Made by a program: the position numbers and the translations under genes. Shown piece by piece: positions 45,755 through 54,764 of a stretch of 64,000 nucleotides of DNA (position 1 is its first letter; the number at the start of each line of letters is the position of its first letter). The notes under the pieces were generated by a model. It saw only the letters and a list, made by a program, of their open reading frames with translations, did not search any database and was not told the DNA's origin. Source of the stretch: an uncultured Pelagibacteraceae bacterium (GTDB taxonomy: Bacteria > Pseudomonadota > Alphaproteobacteria > Pelagibacterales > Pelagibacteraceae); contig CACCID010000002.1 of the NCBI GenBank assembly GCA_902545945.1, forward strand, positions 1-64,000. Direction: 5' to 3'.

Positions 45755-46163
45755 AATTATTGGAAAATATATAAAAGATTTAAAATTCAGTATACCCAAT
45801 CCTAAAACATTTTTTCTTCTATCAAAAGATATCGCAAAATATAAAATTAATATTGATATTAAAAGTAGTCAAATAAAACAAAATATAATTGAAGTTCTTA
45901 CAAGTTTAAGTCTTACTTCAGAAGAGAAAAATTTTGAAAAAATTAATACTAAAATAATCTTCTCAACCATTGTTGAATTAAATAATGAAAAAACTGTGAA
46001 AGAGGAGATGGAAAAAATAATACTTATTAAAGTACCTAGCGAAATTTACTCTGAGTTAAGAGGAATTTTTATTTTTTTATTTGAAAACTCTGGATTTAAG
46101 GACGTACAAATTAGCAAAGAAGTGGATTTTGAAAGATTATATCGAATGAGAAAAGTTCAGTAA
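45744..46163 (+). CDS. secB: Protein-export chaperone SecB
   Basis: This 139-residue protein fits SecB in length and in patterns such as GKYIKDLKFSIPNPKTFF near the N-terminus. SecB holds secretory preproteins unfolded and passes them to SecA. It is strongly diverged from the E. coli protein, so the fxsA-secB-dnaQ context adds weight. Its end overlaps convergent dnaQ by 7 bases. Confidence 0.86.
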   Translation: MSYKIIGKYIKDLKFSIPNPKTFFLLSKDIAKYKINIDIKSSQIKQNIIEVLTSLSLTSEEKNFEKINTKIIFSTIVELNNEKTVKEEMEKIILIKVPSEIYSELRGIFIFLFENSGFKDVQISKEVDFERLYRMRKVQ

Positions 46164-46816
46164 AAATTTTTCTTAAGGTCAGAACTTATAAATTCTTTAT
46201 GATTTTGAATTTCAATATCTGATATTTTTACAATTGCCCTGCTATAATCTTTAGCTTTGCTTATATTTTGTTCCGAAACATTATTAGTAAGATTAAATTT
46301 GGGTTCTTTAGCATCTAATAAATTTATATATACCTCTCTAAGTAGCTCACAATCCAATAAAGCGTTGTGTTTTGTTCTTCGTGAAAGATCTATATTAAAC
46401 CTTCTGCAAAGTGCATCTAATGAATTTGACGCTCCAGGGAATTTATTCCTAGCGACCTCTAAAGAATCTATAACAAATTTTTTATTAATTTTATCTTTTT
46501 TCAATAGCCCTAGCTCGCCATCCAAAAAACTTAGATCAAAAGAAGCATTATGAATTATAATCTTTTTATTTTGAATAAAATCTAAAAATTCATCAGCTAT
46601 TTGATCAAAAGTTCCTTTGTCTTTCAAAAAAGTATAAGAAAAGCCATGAACTTTAAAGGCCTCTTCGGGTACATTTCTTTTTGGATTTATTAACTTATGA
46701 AAAAAATTTCCAGTCGGGATTAAATCTTTTGTTTCAATGCAAGCTATTTCTAGGATCTTATGCCCATCTCTAAAGGATAATCCTGTAGTTTCTGTATCCA
46801 GAAAAATTTCATTCAT
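46157..46816 (-). CDS. dnaQ: DNA polymerase III subunit epsilon
   Basis: DnaQ is the 3'-5' proofreading exonuclease. The 219-residue protein has the DEDDh residues: Asp7 and Glu9 in FLDTETTGL, the second Asp in HNASFDLSFL near residue 98, and HNALLDCELL with the catalytic His and final Asp near 149-154. It overlaps coaE by 8 bases. A clamp-binding peptide is not obvious. Confidence 0.95.
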   Translation of the reverse strand: MNEIFLDTETTGLSFRDGHKILEIACIETKDLIPTGNFFHKLINPKRNVPEEAFKVHGFSYTFLKDKGTFDQIADEFLDFIQNKKIIIHNASFDLSFLDGELGLLKKDKINKKFVIDSLEVARNKFPGASNSLDALCRRFNIDLSRRTKHNALLDCELLREVYINLLDAKEPKFNLTNNVSEQNISKAKDYSRAIVKISDIEIQNHKEFISSDLKKNFY

Positions 46817-47375
46817 ATTTAGTAATTATAGTTGATAGATTTTTTTTTAAAATCTTTAAATTTTTTTCGTTCACAACTACATGATCACAAAATTTGATTT
46901 TTTTATGGTCTTTCATTTGCTTATTATCAAGCAAATCAAACATTTTTTTATTACCTCTTTTAGATTTAAATCTTTCAAGTCTTATTTTGTACTTAGATTT
47001 TATGAAAACAACAGTGTTAAAAAATTTTGTTAATTTACTTTCTATAAGCAAAGGAATTTCATAAAAAAGCATTTTTTTATTTTTATTCTTCAAGGTAAAT
47101 TTCATCATTTTTTTTCTTACTAGTGGGTGAATTATTTTTTCTAATTTACTAAGATTTGCCTTATTTTTAAGTATCAGCTTCTTGAGGGATGATTTGAGTT
47201 GTTTATTATTTTTAACTCTAAATTTTTTACTGATAAAAATTTTAAAATTCTTATTTTTATAAATTTCTTGAACAGCATTATCTGCGCTAAAGAGCGGTCC
47301 ACGACCGGTCGACAAAATTTTACTTGCAGTTGTTTTGCCTGATGAAAGTGAACCTGTTATACCAATTTTAATCAT
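46809..47375 (-). CDS. coaE: Dephospho-CoA kinase
   Basis: CoaE phosphorylates dephospho-CoA, the last step of coenzyme A synthesis. The 188-residue protein has the P-loop GITGSLSSGKTT and FSADNAVQEIY, where the substrate-binding Asp is found. It sits in the alphaproteobacterial order dnaQ-coaE-aroE-maf-ppsR and overlaps aroE by 4 bases. The very high Lys content reflects base composition. Confidence 0.93.
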   Translation of the reverse strand: MIKIGITGSLSSGKTTASKILSTGRGPLFSADNAVQEIYKNKNFKIFISKKFRVKNNKQLKSSLKKLILKNKANLSKLEKIIHPLVRKKMMKFTLKNKNKKMLFYEIPLLIESKLTKFFNTVVFIKSKYKIRLERFKSKRGNKKMFDLLDNKQMKDHKKIKFCDHVVVNEKNLKILKKNLSTIITKYE

Positions 47376-48190
47376 TTTAATTTTGAATTTAATAATTCGA
47401 TTAATTCATTATCAATTTCTGGGTTAATTTTATTCCATAAGTAAAAAGATTTTTGACCCTGATAAATAAACATATCAAGACCATTAAAAACTTTTTTGCC
47501 TTCCTCTTTGAGATGCTTGTATGTTTTTGTTTGTAATGGATTGTAAATTGTATCAATATAAGTAACGCTTTTTTTTGTGCTTGTGAAATTAAATTTAAAA
47601 TCCTCTCCGTCTTTAAGTCCTAAACTAGTTGCATTTACAATTATGTCAAAATTTTTTATTTCATTTTCTAGACTCTCCCATTTTAATATATCTAAATATT
47701 TAAATTTTTTTTTTAAGAAAATACATTTTTCATTAGTTCTATTAGATATTGTAATTTTTTTTACACCTGTCTTTTTAAGTGACAAAATTACAGATGGTGA
47801 AACCCCGCCAGCGCCAATCACCAGAGCGTTTTTACTACCACAGTTATCTATTTCTTTTAAGTAAGCAGCTTGTAAACCAAAAACATCTGTGTTTTCACCA
47901 ATGATCTTATTGTTATCAAATAAGACTGTGTTAACCGATCCAGTTAATTCCGCATCATTTACAATTTTATCTACATAATTGATAATTTTTTGCTTAAAAG
48001 GTAAAGTTACATTAATACCAGCTATTTCCTTATTTCTAATTTTTTTTATAATATCTTCTAAATCTTTATCATTTGCCTCTATAGTAGAATAGCTAGCTTT
48101 AACTCCATATTTTTTAAACCAATACTCATGCAAAACAGGTGATAATGAATGTTTAATAGGATTTCCTATGATCAAAAAAATTTTTTTCAT
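47372..48190 (-). CDS. aroE: Shikimate dehydrogenase
   Basis: AroE reduces 3-dehydroshikimate with NADPH in aromatic amino-acid synthesis. The 272-residue protein has the substrate-binding GNPIKHSLSPVLHEYWF, the catalytic-lysine region GINVTLPFKQKI and the nucleotide motif VIGAGGVSPSVIL. It overlaps coaE and maf by 4 bases each. Confidence 0.96.
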   Translation of the reverse strand: MKKIFLIIGNPIKHSLSPVLHEYWFKKYGVKASYSTIEANDKDLEDIIKKIRNKEIAGINVTLPFKQKIINYVDKIVNDAELTGSVNTVLFDNNKIIGENTDVFGLQAAYLKEIDNCGSKNALVIGAGGVSPSVILSLKKTGVKKITISNRTNEKCIFLKKKFKYLDILKWESLENEIKNFDIIVNATSLGLKDGEDFKFNFTSTKKSVTYIDTIYNPLQTKTYKHLKEEGKKVFNGLDMFIYQGQKSFYLWNKINPEIDNELIELLNSKLK

Positions 48191-48771
48191 TTTTTATTAT
48201 GGTTTATATAATTTATAATCTCCTTAATTGGTAAACCCATAATCGAATCTTTGTCTCCTTTAATATACTCGAATAGTTCTAAACCGTCTGCCTCAATTTG
48301 ATAAACTCCATAAGAGAGTAATGTCTCTGTCTTTATTTTTTTTAAATATTGATTTAATTGATTATCGCTGAGATTTTTCATTTTAAGTTCCGACGAGTCA
48401 GAATGATTCCATATCATGGAACCATTTTTTGAAATGCAAACTGAGCTTATTAAATAGTGTATTGAGTTATTGAGTTTTTTTAAAATTGAAAAAGCTTCAT
48501 TTCTAGATTTTGGCTTATTAATTAATTGATCATTGAGTGAAACCACACTGTCTGCACCAAGAACTAAGCGATTGGGATTTTTGTTACTAACCTTTATTGA
48601 TTTTATTTCGGCAAGATTCTTAGAAATTGACAGTGGATTTGCCCCCTCTGCTAGAAGAGACTTTTTTACTTCTTCTTCATCAATGTTTGAAACTATAACT
48701 TCGTGATCAATTTTATATTTGTCTAAAATTTGTTTCCGTACTCCACTCTTCGAAGCTAAAATTATTTTCAT
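48187..48771 (-). CDS. maf: Maf-family nucleoside triphosphate pyrophosphatase
   Basis: This 194-residue Maf protein hydrolyses non-canonical or modified NTPs to monophosphates. It begins IILASKSGVRKQIL and has the signature VLGADSVVS, then NKPKSRNEA. Whether it is the dTTP/UTP type or the m7GTP type is not clear. It overlaps ppsR by 4 bases. Confidence 0.92.
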   Translation of the reverse strand: MKIILASKSGVRKQILDKYKIDHEVIVSNIDEEEVKKSLLAEGANPLSISKNLAEIKSIKVSNKNPNRLVLGADSVVSLNDQLINKPKSRNEAFSILKKLNNSIHYLISSVCISKNGSMIWNHSDSSELKMKNLSDNQLNQYLKKIKTETLLSYGVYQIEADGLELFEYIKGDKDSIMGLPIKEIINYINHNKK

Positions 48772-49586
48772 TTATTTTTTTTAATATCAATTATTTTTAA
48801 AATAGAAGCAGCGGTTTCCTCAACTGACCGTCTAGTTACATCAATTATAGGCCAATTATTTTTTTTAAATAATTTTTTCGAGTCCTCTACTTCTTTTTTT
48901 ATAGAATCTAAATCAGTGTAATCCTTAAGTTTTTGATCTTTCATTATTGCTACTCTGTTTCTCCTAATATCAGATAACCTTTCAGGGTCTGCGATTAAAC
49001 CAATTATACAAGAAGTCTTATTGAACTTTAAATTTTCAGGTATTATTTGATCTAAGACAAGCGGGATATTTACTGTTTTATAACCTCTATTAGCAAGATA
49101 AATGGAAGTTGGAGTTTTGCTAGTCCTGCTAACTCCTAACAAAATCACGTCTGCATTATCAATATCATCAACTTTTTTTCCATCATCGTGTGACATAGTA
49201 AATTGTATAGCCTCTATTCTTTTATAATAATCATCGTCTAAAACATGCTGAGCACTAGGTTTATGTATAGCTTTTTGATTTAATAATTTAGAAAAACTTA
49301 AAATTAAGTTTCCAAGAACACCAAAACAAGGGACAGAAGATTTTTCACTTTGTTTTGTAAGATATTTGGCTAATCTTGTTTCGACTATCGTATATAATAT
49401 AATAGCATTGTCTATATTATCACATTCTTTGATAATTTTATCAATTTGCTGTTCAGTTCTTATAAATGCAAATTCTTTTTTCTCGTATTCAAAATTAGCA
49501 AATTGTGACTTAAGAGACAAAAATATTCTATCTAACGTTTCTCCAGTTGAGTCAGACACAAGATATACATTGTATTTTTGGTTCAT
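48768..49586 (-). CDS. ppsR: DUF299 / PpsR bifunctional kinase-pyrophosphorylase
   Basis: This 272-residue DUF299 protein reversibly phosphorylates PEP synthase or pyruvate phosphate dikinase. The nucleotide-binding pattern GVSRTSKTPTSIYLANRG lies near residues 152-169, and the protein starts NVYLVSDSTGETLDRI. A role on pyruvate phosphate dikinase is the likely one in alphaproteobacteria, though neither target is in the window. It is the first gene left of the putative origin, the same position as in Caulobacter. Confidence 0.94.
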   Translation of the reverse strand: MNQKYNVYLVSDSTGETLDRIFLSLKSQFANFEYEKKEFAFIRTEQQIDKIIKECDNIDNAIILYTIVETRLAKYLTKQSEKSSVPCFGVLGNLILSFSKLLNQKAIHKPSAQHVLDDDYYKRIEAIQFTMSHDDGKKVDDIDNADVILLGVSRTSKTPTSIYLANRGYKTVNIPLVLDQIIPENLKFNKTSCIIGLIADPERLSDIRRNRVAIMKDQKLKDYTDLDSIKKEVEDSKKLFKKNNWPIIDVTRRSVEETAASILKIIDIKKNK

Positions 49587-49857
49587 AATTTTGTTAATAA
49601 AGTATTAATTAATTAACTTTTTACACTTTTAAAAAAAAATAGAAAAAATAACTAACAATTATTAACACTATTTAAACAATTTATTGAATGTTAATAATAT
49701 TATGTTTTAGATGTTTATAAAACCTATAAACGTTCTAAAATCACTTAAAATGAGGATACTTATAAACCATCAAATGTATAAAAGATGTATAATTAGTTAT
49801 ATAACTTAATAACAGGACCTAAAGCTTTTAATACACTTATAAACTTTTTATTATTTA
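49587..49857. other. Putative chromosomal replication origin (oriC)
   Basis: This 271-base gap between the DUF299 gene and hemE is the longest gene-free stretch in the window and is almost all A and T. The hemE-DUF299 interval is the experimentally known origin in Caulobacter and the proposed one in Rickettsia. Candidate DnaA boxes are TTTTACACT at 49619-49627 (8 of 9 to TTWTNCACA) and TAATACACT at 49829-49837 (7 of 9). TTATAAAC-type repeats occur at 49715, 49724, 49760 and 49837, and ATGTATAA repeats at 49774 and 49785. An A/T-only stretch at 49628-49650 could be the unwinding element. No canonical TTATCCACA is present. Confidence 0.68.
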
Positions 49858-50862
49858 ATGAGTAATCTTAAACAAATATTAATAAATAAAAAAATTTGTA
49901 AATCAGTTTGGTTTATGAGACAAGCAGGACGTTATTTACCCGAATTTCGAGAAATTAGATCACAAAATGAAAATTTTATTAATCTTTGTCTAAATAGTGA
50001 GTTAAGCTCTAAAATTACCTTACAACCTATTGAAAGATTTAACTTAGACTCTGCAATAATTTTTTCAGATATTTTGATGATACCTTATGCACTCAATCAA
50101 AAAGTTGAATTTTTAAAAAACCATGGGCCGAAACTAGAAACTTTTAATTTAAAAAATTTTTTAAAGAACGATGATCTTATGTTTACTAAAAAACTTAAAC
50201 CAGTTTATAAAGCGATAGAAATTACTAGAAAAAAATTAAATAAAGAAAAATCATTAATATCTTTTATAGGAGCACCATGGACCTTATTAGTATACATGAT
50301 TGGGGCTAAACTAAATAAAAATGAAATTAATTTAGACATAATTAATAAAAAAAAAGATGAAATTGACTTGATATTAGAAAAGTTAATTAATTATCTTTGT
50401 TTACATATTGAAAATCAAATTAGGGCGGGTGCTGATGTAGTTCAGATTTTTGACTCTTGGGCCGGATTAATACCACAGGAGGATCTTAATAATTTTTGTT
50501 ATTCACCAAATTTTAAAATCGTAGAGTTTTGTAAAAAGAAAAGTATACCTGTAATCTGTTTTCCAAGAGGTATTAAAGAAAATTACAAAGACTTTAATGA
50601 CATAGTAAAACCAGACGGAATAAATATAGACTATAATGTTGATCCCAAATGGGCTAGCGAAAATCTGAAAGATACAGTAATCCAAGGAGGGTTAGACCCA
50701 AAAATTTTATTATTAGCTGATGAGGAAATTTTTAATAAAGCTAGAAAATATTTAGACGCATTCACAGGTTTACCTTATGTTTTCAATCTAGGACATGGTA
50801 TGCTACCAGAAACAAACCCGGATAAAGTAAAAAAACTGATAAAATTTTATAGAGGGTATTAA
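49858..50862 (+). CDS. hemE: Uroporphyrinogen decarboxylase
   Basis: HemE makes coproporphyrinogen III in heme synthesis. The 334-residue protein has the signature VWFMRQAGRYLPEFREIR near residues 17-34 and FIGAPWTLLVYMIGA near 137-151. It is the first gene right of the putative origin. Its stop TAA shares a base with the hemH ATG (TAATG), and hemE-hemH-hemJ looks like an operon. Confidence 0.96.
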   Translation: MSNLKQILINKKICKSVWFMRQAGRYLPEFREIRSQNENFINLCLNSELSSKITLQPIERFNLDSAIIFSDILMIPYALNQKVEFLKNHGPKLETFNLKNFLKNDDLMFTKKLKPVYKAIEITRKKLNKEKSLISFIGAPWTLLVYMIGAKLNKNEINLDIINKKKDEIDLILEKLINYLCLHIENQIRAGADVVQIFDSWAGLIPQEDLNNFCYSPNFKIVEFCKKKSIPVICFPRGIKENYKDFNDIVKPDGINIDYNVDPKWASENLKDTVIQGGLDPKILLLADEEIFNKARKYLDAFTGLPYVFNLGHGMLPETNPDKVKKLIKFYRGY

Positions 50863-51857
50863 TGATGCAACAAGATCATCCAGAAGTAAAATTCGGTAAA
50901 ACAGGTGTGTTGCTAGTAAACTTAGGAACACCAGACTCAACAAGTTGGTGGGATATCAGAAAATATTTAAAAGAATTTTTATCTGATAGAAGGGTAATAG
51001 AAGTCAACCCTGTTTTATGGCAAATCATTTTAAATTTATTTATACTTACATTCAGACCATCTAAGACAGCTCATGCTTATAAAAAAATTTGGAGAAATGA
51101 GTCTAACGAGTCTCCTTTGTTATATTTTACTAGAAGTCAGGCAGAAAAATTAAATAAAAAAATAGGAAATGAAAAAGTTATTATCGATTTTGCAATGAGA
51201 TATGGTAATCCGAGCATAAAATCAAAACTAAATATTCTTAAAGATGCTGGATGTGAAAATATAATTATACTTCCTTTGTATCCACAATACGCAGCAGCAA
51301 CAACAGCAACCGTTTGTGACGAAGTTTACAGGTCGCTTATGGGTATGAGATGGCAACCAAGTTTACAAATAATACCTCATTATGAGAGCGAGCCAATATA
51401 CATAGATGCCCTTATAAAAAGCATTAAAGGAAAATTAGGGAGCATAAAGTGGAAACCAGATCTAATTATTTCTTCATATCATGGTATTCCAAAAAAATAT
51501 TTTGATAAAGGAGACCCTTATCATTGCTATTGTCATAAAACCACAAGGCTTATGAAGGAAAATTTTAATGAAATAGACATTCAGACGACTTTTCAGTCAA
51601 GGTTTGGGCCGCAAGAGTGGTTAAAACCATACACAGATAAAACTTTAGAAAGCTTGCCAAGCAAAGGAGTTAAAAATTTATTAGTTATTTGCCCAGGTTT
51701 CGCTTCTGATTGTGTAGAAACTCTAGAGGAAATTGATATTCAAGGAAGGGAAAGCTTTATAGAAAATGGTGGCGAAAATTTTGATTTAATACCATGTCTT
51801 AATGATAAATCAGAACATATTAATTTGTTTGAAAAGTTAGTTAAAAAATATATTTAA
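50862..51857 (+). CDS. hemH: Ferrochelatase
   Basis: HemH inserts iron into protoporphyrin IX. The 331-residue protein has KTGVLLVNLGTPDS at the N-terminus, the catalytic-histidine motif SYHGIP near residue 205 and a CYCHKT segment soon after. The start may be either of two consecutive ATG codons. It is 2 bases before hemJ. Confidence 0.96.
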   Translation: MMQQDHPEVKFGKTGVLLVNLGTPDSTSWWDIRKYLKEFLSDRRVIEVNPVLWQIILNLFILTFRPSKTAHAYKKIWRNESNESPLLYFTRSQAEKLNKKIGNEKVIIDFAMRYGNPSIKSKLNILKDAGCENIIILPLYPQYAAATTATVCDEVYRSLMGMRWQPSLQIIPHYESEPIYIDALIKSIKGKLGSIKWKPDLIISSYHGIPKKYFDKGDPYHCYCHKTTRLMKENFNEIDIQTTFQSRFGPQEWLKPYTDKTLESLPSKGVKNLLVICPGFASDCVETLEEIDIQGRESFIENGGENFDLIPCLNDKSEHINLFEKLVKKYI

Positions 51858-51859
51858 AG

Positions 51860-52291
51860 ATGAATACTTACCTTTTGTTTAAATCTTTACATCTAATAGC
51901 AGTTGTTTCTTGGATGGCAGGACTTTTATATTTACCAAGAATATTTGTTTATCATTCAGAGGCAGATCATGAGTCCCAGAAAACTGTTTTTAAAACTATG
52001 GAAAGAAAACTTTATAATTATATTATGATGCCAGCTATGCTGTTATCTTGGTTATTTGGTATGTTATTAATTCATACTCTTGGATTTGGTGTTTTTTCTG
52101 AATTGTGGATGCAATTAAAAACAGCACTAGTTGTTATATTAACTTTTTACCATTTTTTACTTGGAAAATATCTTGGAGAATTTGCAATAGATAACAATAC
52201 TAAACGTTCTAAGTACTTTAGAATTATTAACGAAGTACCCACGATTATACTTATTGTTGTGGTATTTCTTGTGATTTTTAAGCCATTATAA
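51860..52291 (+). CDS. hemJ: Protoporphyrinogen oxidase HemJ
   Basis: This 143-residue, four-helix membrane protein of the UPF0093 family starts LLFKSLHLIAVVSWMAGLLYLPRIF, with the conserved His12 near the start of helix 1. HemJ oxidises protoporphyrinogen IX, the step between HemE-derived intermediates and HemH. Its place directly after hemH supports the call. Confidence 0.93.
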   Translation: MNTYLLFKSLHLIAVVSWMAGLLYLPRIFVYHSEADHESQKTVFKTMERKLYNYIMMPAMLLSWLFGMLLIHTLGFGVFSELWMQLKTALVVILTFYHFLLGKYLGEFAIDNNTKRSKYFRIINEVPTIILIVVVFLVIFKPL

Positions 52292-52357
52292 AAGGTCTTG
52301 AATTTTTCTAAAAAAAACATATATTTTTAATACTTCCCAATTAATCAATTCAATCAC

Positions 52358-53632
52358 ATGAACTTACAAGAATTAAAACAAAAGAACCCAGCAGAGCTTA
52401 TTAATGAAGCTGAAAAACTAGGTATAGAAAATCCCAGTACATTAAGAAAGCAGGAAATTCTTTTTGCTATTTTAAAAAAACTGGCTGAAAAAAATGAGCA
52501 AATTACAGCTACTGGTGTGCTGGAAGTCTTGCAAGATGGCTTTGGTTTTTTAAGAGCTATAGAGTCAAATTATTTGCCAGGGCCAGATGATATTTATGTC
52601 AGCCCAAGCCAAATTAGAAGATTTGGCTTAAGAACAGGAGATTCGGTTGAAGGTGAAATCAGAGGGCCTAAAGATGCTGAAAGATATTTTGCTTTACTAA
52701 AAGTTAATAAAATTAATTTTGATGAGCCAGAGAAAGGTAAAAATAAAATTGCCTTTGATAATTTGACCCCCCTTTATCCAAATGAGAGAATTAAATTAGA
52801 AGTTGAAAGTACCAAAGTTGAAAAAAAACCTGACAACACTGCAAGACTTATAGACCTAGTTAGTCCAATCGGTAAAGGGCAACGTTCATTAATAGTTTCA
52901 CCACCAAGGGCTGGTAAAACAATTATTCTTCAAAACATTGCTCAATCGATTACAGCAAATCATCCAGAGTGTTATTTGATGGTTCTTTTAATTGACGAAA
53001 GACCAGAAGAAGTAACAGATATGCAACGGTCAGTAAAAGGTGAGGTGGTAGCGTCAACATTTGATGAACCAGCTTCAAGACACGTAGCCGTAGCAGAGAT
53101 GGTAATAGAAAAGGCTAAGAGATTAGTTGAACATAAAAAAGATGTAGTAATTTTATTAGACTCAATCACAAGGTTAGGGAGGGCTTACAATGCTGTTATA
53201 CCAAGCTCGGGAAAAGTTTTAACCGGAGGTGTAGACGCTAACGCACTTCAAAGACCAAAAAGATTTTTTGGAGCAGCACGTAATGTCGAAGAAGGCGGAT
53301 CGTTAACTATTATTTCAACTGCTTTGATTGATACCGGTAGCAGAATGGATGAGGTTATATTCGAGGAGTTTAAAGGGACCGGTAATTCTGAATTAATACT
53401 TGATAGAAAAGTTGCAGATAAAAGAATCTATCCTGCATTAGATATAACTAGATCGGGAACAAGAAGGGAAGAGCTTCTGTTTGAAAAAGATGATCTATCT
53501 AAGATGAATGTATTAAGAAGAATAATAAGCCCAATGGGAACTATGGATGGAATAGAATTTTTAATTGCTAAATTAAAAAATACAAAGAATAATGCTGACT
53601 TCTTTGATTCTATGAACAAGTCGGCGAATTAA
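52358..53632 (+). CDS. rho: Transcription termination factor Rho
   Basis: Rho is the hexameric RNA helicase that ends transcription. The 424-residue protein has an N-terminal helical domain, the RNA-binding cold-shock-like domain ([14 protein letters not shown] near residues 53-66) and the motor with PPRAGKT at 182-188. Q-loop and R-loop regions appear complete. It lies 66 bases after hemJ. In Caulobacter it neighbours mnmE, which is not the case here. Confidence 0.98.
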   Translation: MNLQELKQKNPAELINEAEKLGIENPSTLRKQEILFAILKKLAEKNEQITATGVLEVLQDGFGFLRAIESNYLPGPDDIYVSPSQIRRFGLRTGDSVEGEIRGPKDAERYFALLKVNKINFDEPEKGKNKIAFDNLTPLYPNERIKLEVESTKVEKKPDNTARLIDLVSPIGKGQRSLIVSPPRAGKTIILQNIAQSITANHPECYLMVLLIDERPEEVTDMQRSVKGEVVASTFDEPASRHVAVAEMVIEKAKRLVEHKKDVVILLDSITRLGRAYNAVIPSSGKVLTGGVDANALQRPKRFFGAARNVEEGGSLTIISTALIDTGSRMDEVIFEEFKGTGNSELILDRKVADKRIYPALDITRSGTRREELLFEKDDLSKMNVLRRIISPMGTMDGIEFLIAKLKNTKNNADFFDSMNKSAN

Positions 53633-53634
53633 AT

Positions 53635-54252
53635 TTATTGTATCGTTTGATTGTTTAAGCCTGTTTCGTATAAATAAAAACTGATTATACTTTCAAGTGT
53701 ATGAACTTTATCCGTTATCGATATTGCCTCCAATAATTTCTGCTTTTCTTCATTAGTAACGGGAGCAATCATAGCTAATGTGTTAATTTTTTGAGATTGG
53801 TCTAACTTTTCAAATTCTTTCCAATTTAGTAAAAGCCCGTTTTTTTTGAAAAAATTTCTAGCTTTTTCCATCAAAGATAAAGTATCGATTTCATTTTTAA
53901 TAACTTTAATATCTTCATCAAAGTCGCTATAGTCAACTTTAAATTCGCGATACATTTTTTCATTTGAGATTTCTTCTAAAATTTTAAATCGAGAAACGCC
54001 CGTAAGGTTTATTATTATTCTACCATCTCTACTTTTTTGGTAGTCGCTTATTTTTCCTAAACAACCCACTTGATATACGCTTTCACCTTCTTTTTTAGAC
54101 TGAACCATTCCCATCAATTTATCTTTATTGTAAGCATCGTTAACTAAATTTAAATACCTTTGTTCAAAAATATTCAAAGGTAAATTTGTTTTGGGAAAAT
54201 ATATTACTCCACTCAAAGGAAATACTGGAATGGTCTGGGGAAAATTTTTCAT
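53635..54252 (-). CDS. Lon N-terminal-domain (substrate-binding) protein
   Basis: From the ATG at 54252 this is a 205-residue stand-alone LON N-terminal domain protein, starting IPVFPLSGVIYFPKTNLPLN and then IFEQRYLNLV. No ATPase or protease domain is present. Such proteins are widespread in alphaproteobacteria, and their role is not established. Longer starts at 54294 and 54312 are possible but lead only into non-conserved sequence. It converges on rho with 2 bases between stops. Confidence 0.88.
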   Translation of the reverse strand: MKNFPQTIPVFPLSGVIYFPKTNLPLNIFEQRYLNLVNDAYNKDKLMGMVQSKKEGESVYQVGCLGKISDYQKSRDGRIIINLTGVSRFKILEEISNEKMYREFKVDYSDFDEDIKVIKNEIDTLSLMEKARNFFKKNGLLLNWKEFEKLDQSQKINTLAMIAPVTNEEKQKLLEAISITDKVHTLESIISFYLYETGLNNQTIQ

Positions 54253-54343
54253 AATTTTACTATATAAAAAAAAATGATCTCCCGATAGCGGCATTTTATA
54301 ATGGTTGACCATTCATCATTCTGTATACTATAATTATTTTAAG

Positions 54344-54418
54344 GCGGGCATAGCTCAGTGGTAGAGCGTCTCGTTGCCAACGAGAAGGTCGAGGGTTCGA
54401 ACCCCTTTGCCCGCTCCA
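54344..54418 (+). tRNA. tRNA-Gly(GCC)
   Basis: The 75-base cloverleaf has a seven-pair acceptor stem GCGGGCA/TGCCCGC, a D arm with AGCTCAGTGGTAGAGC, an anticodon stem CTCGT/ACGAG with loop TTGCCAA (anticodon GCC), the T arm GAGGGTTCGAACCCC-type and an encoded CCA end. It is the only tRNA gene I found in the window. Confidence 0.97.
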
Positions 54419-54422
54419 ATTA

Positions 54423-54764
54423 ATGGAAGATTTATCAAAAAAAAAATGTATTGCGTGCACCGGGGATATTCCTCCACTTGATATTAGTGAAATACATAAG
54501 TACCTTAAAAAAGTTGATGGATGGGACGTAAAAAATAACAACGATAAAAGTTATTATTTAATTAAAAATTTCAAATTTAGGAATTTTGAAGAAAGTCAAA
54601 ATTTTGTAATCAAGGTTGGCAAAATAGCTGAAGAGGAGAATCATCATCCGGATATCTCATTTGGTTGGGGATATTGTAAAATAAAAATTTTCACCCATGC
54701 TATTAAGGGATTAGCTGAAAGTGATTTTATTTTAGCTGCAAAAGTAGATAAAATAGATCAGTGA
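54423..54764 (+). CDS. phhB: Pterin-4a-carbinolamine dehydratase
   Basis: This 113-residue protein has the family motif EENHHPDISFGWG (around residues 75-87), with the paired His residues of the active site, then KIKIFTHAIKGL. It dehydrates 4a-hydroxytetrahydrobiopterin. It may serve a pterin-dependent hydroxylase, but none is seen here, so a moonlighting role is possible. It starts 4 bases after the tRNA and overlaps convergent purH by 7 bases. Confidence 0.92.
   Translation: MEDLSKKKCIACTGDIPPLDISEIHKYLKKVDGWDVKNNNDKSYYLIKNFKFRNFEESQNFVIKVGKIAEEENHHPDISFGWGYCKIKIFTHAIKGLAESDFILAAKVDKIDQ

Noticed and set aside
49665-49678. CtrA full site (TTAA-N7-TTAA) in the putative origin
   Set aside because: TTAACACTATTTAA has a spacing of 6, not 7, and such sequences are common by chance in DNA this AT-rich.
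54296-54541. An 81-codon minus-strand frame running across tRNA-Gly and the 5' end of phhB
   Set aside because: It overlaps a certain tRNA gene and the phhB start; the middle of its translation is just the reversed tRNA.
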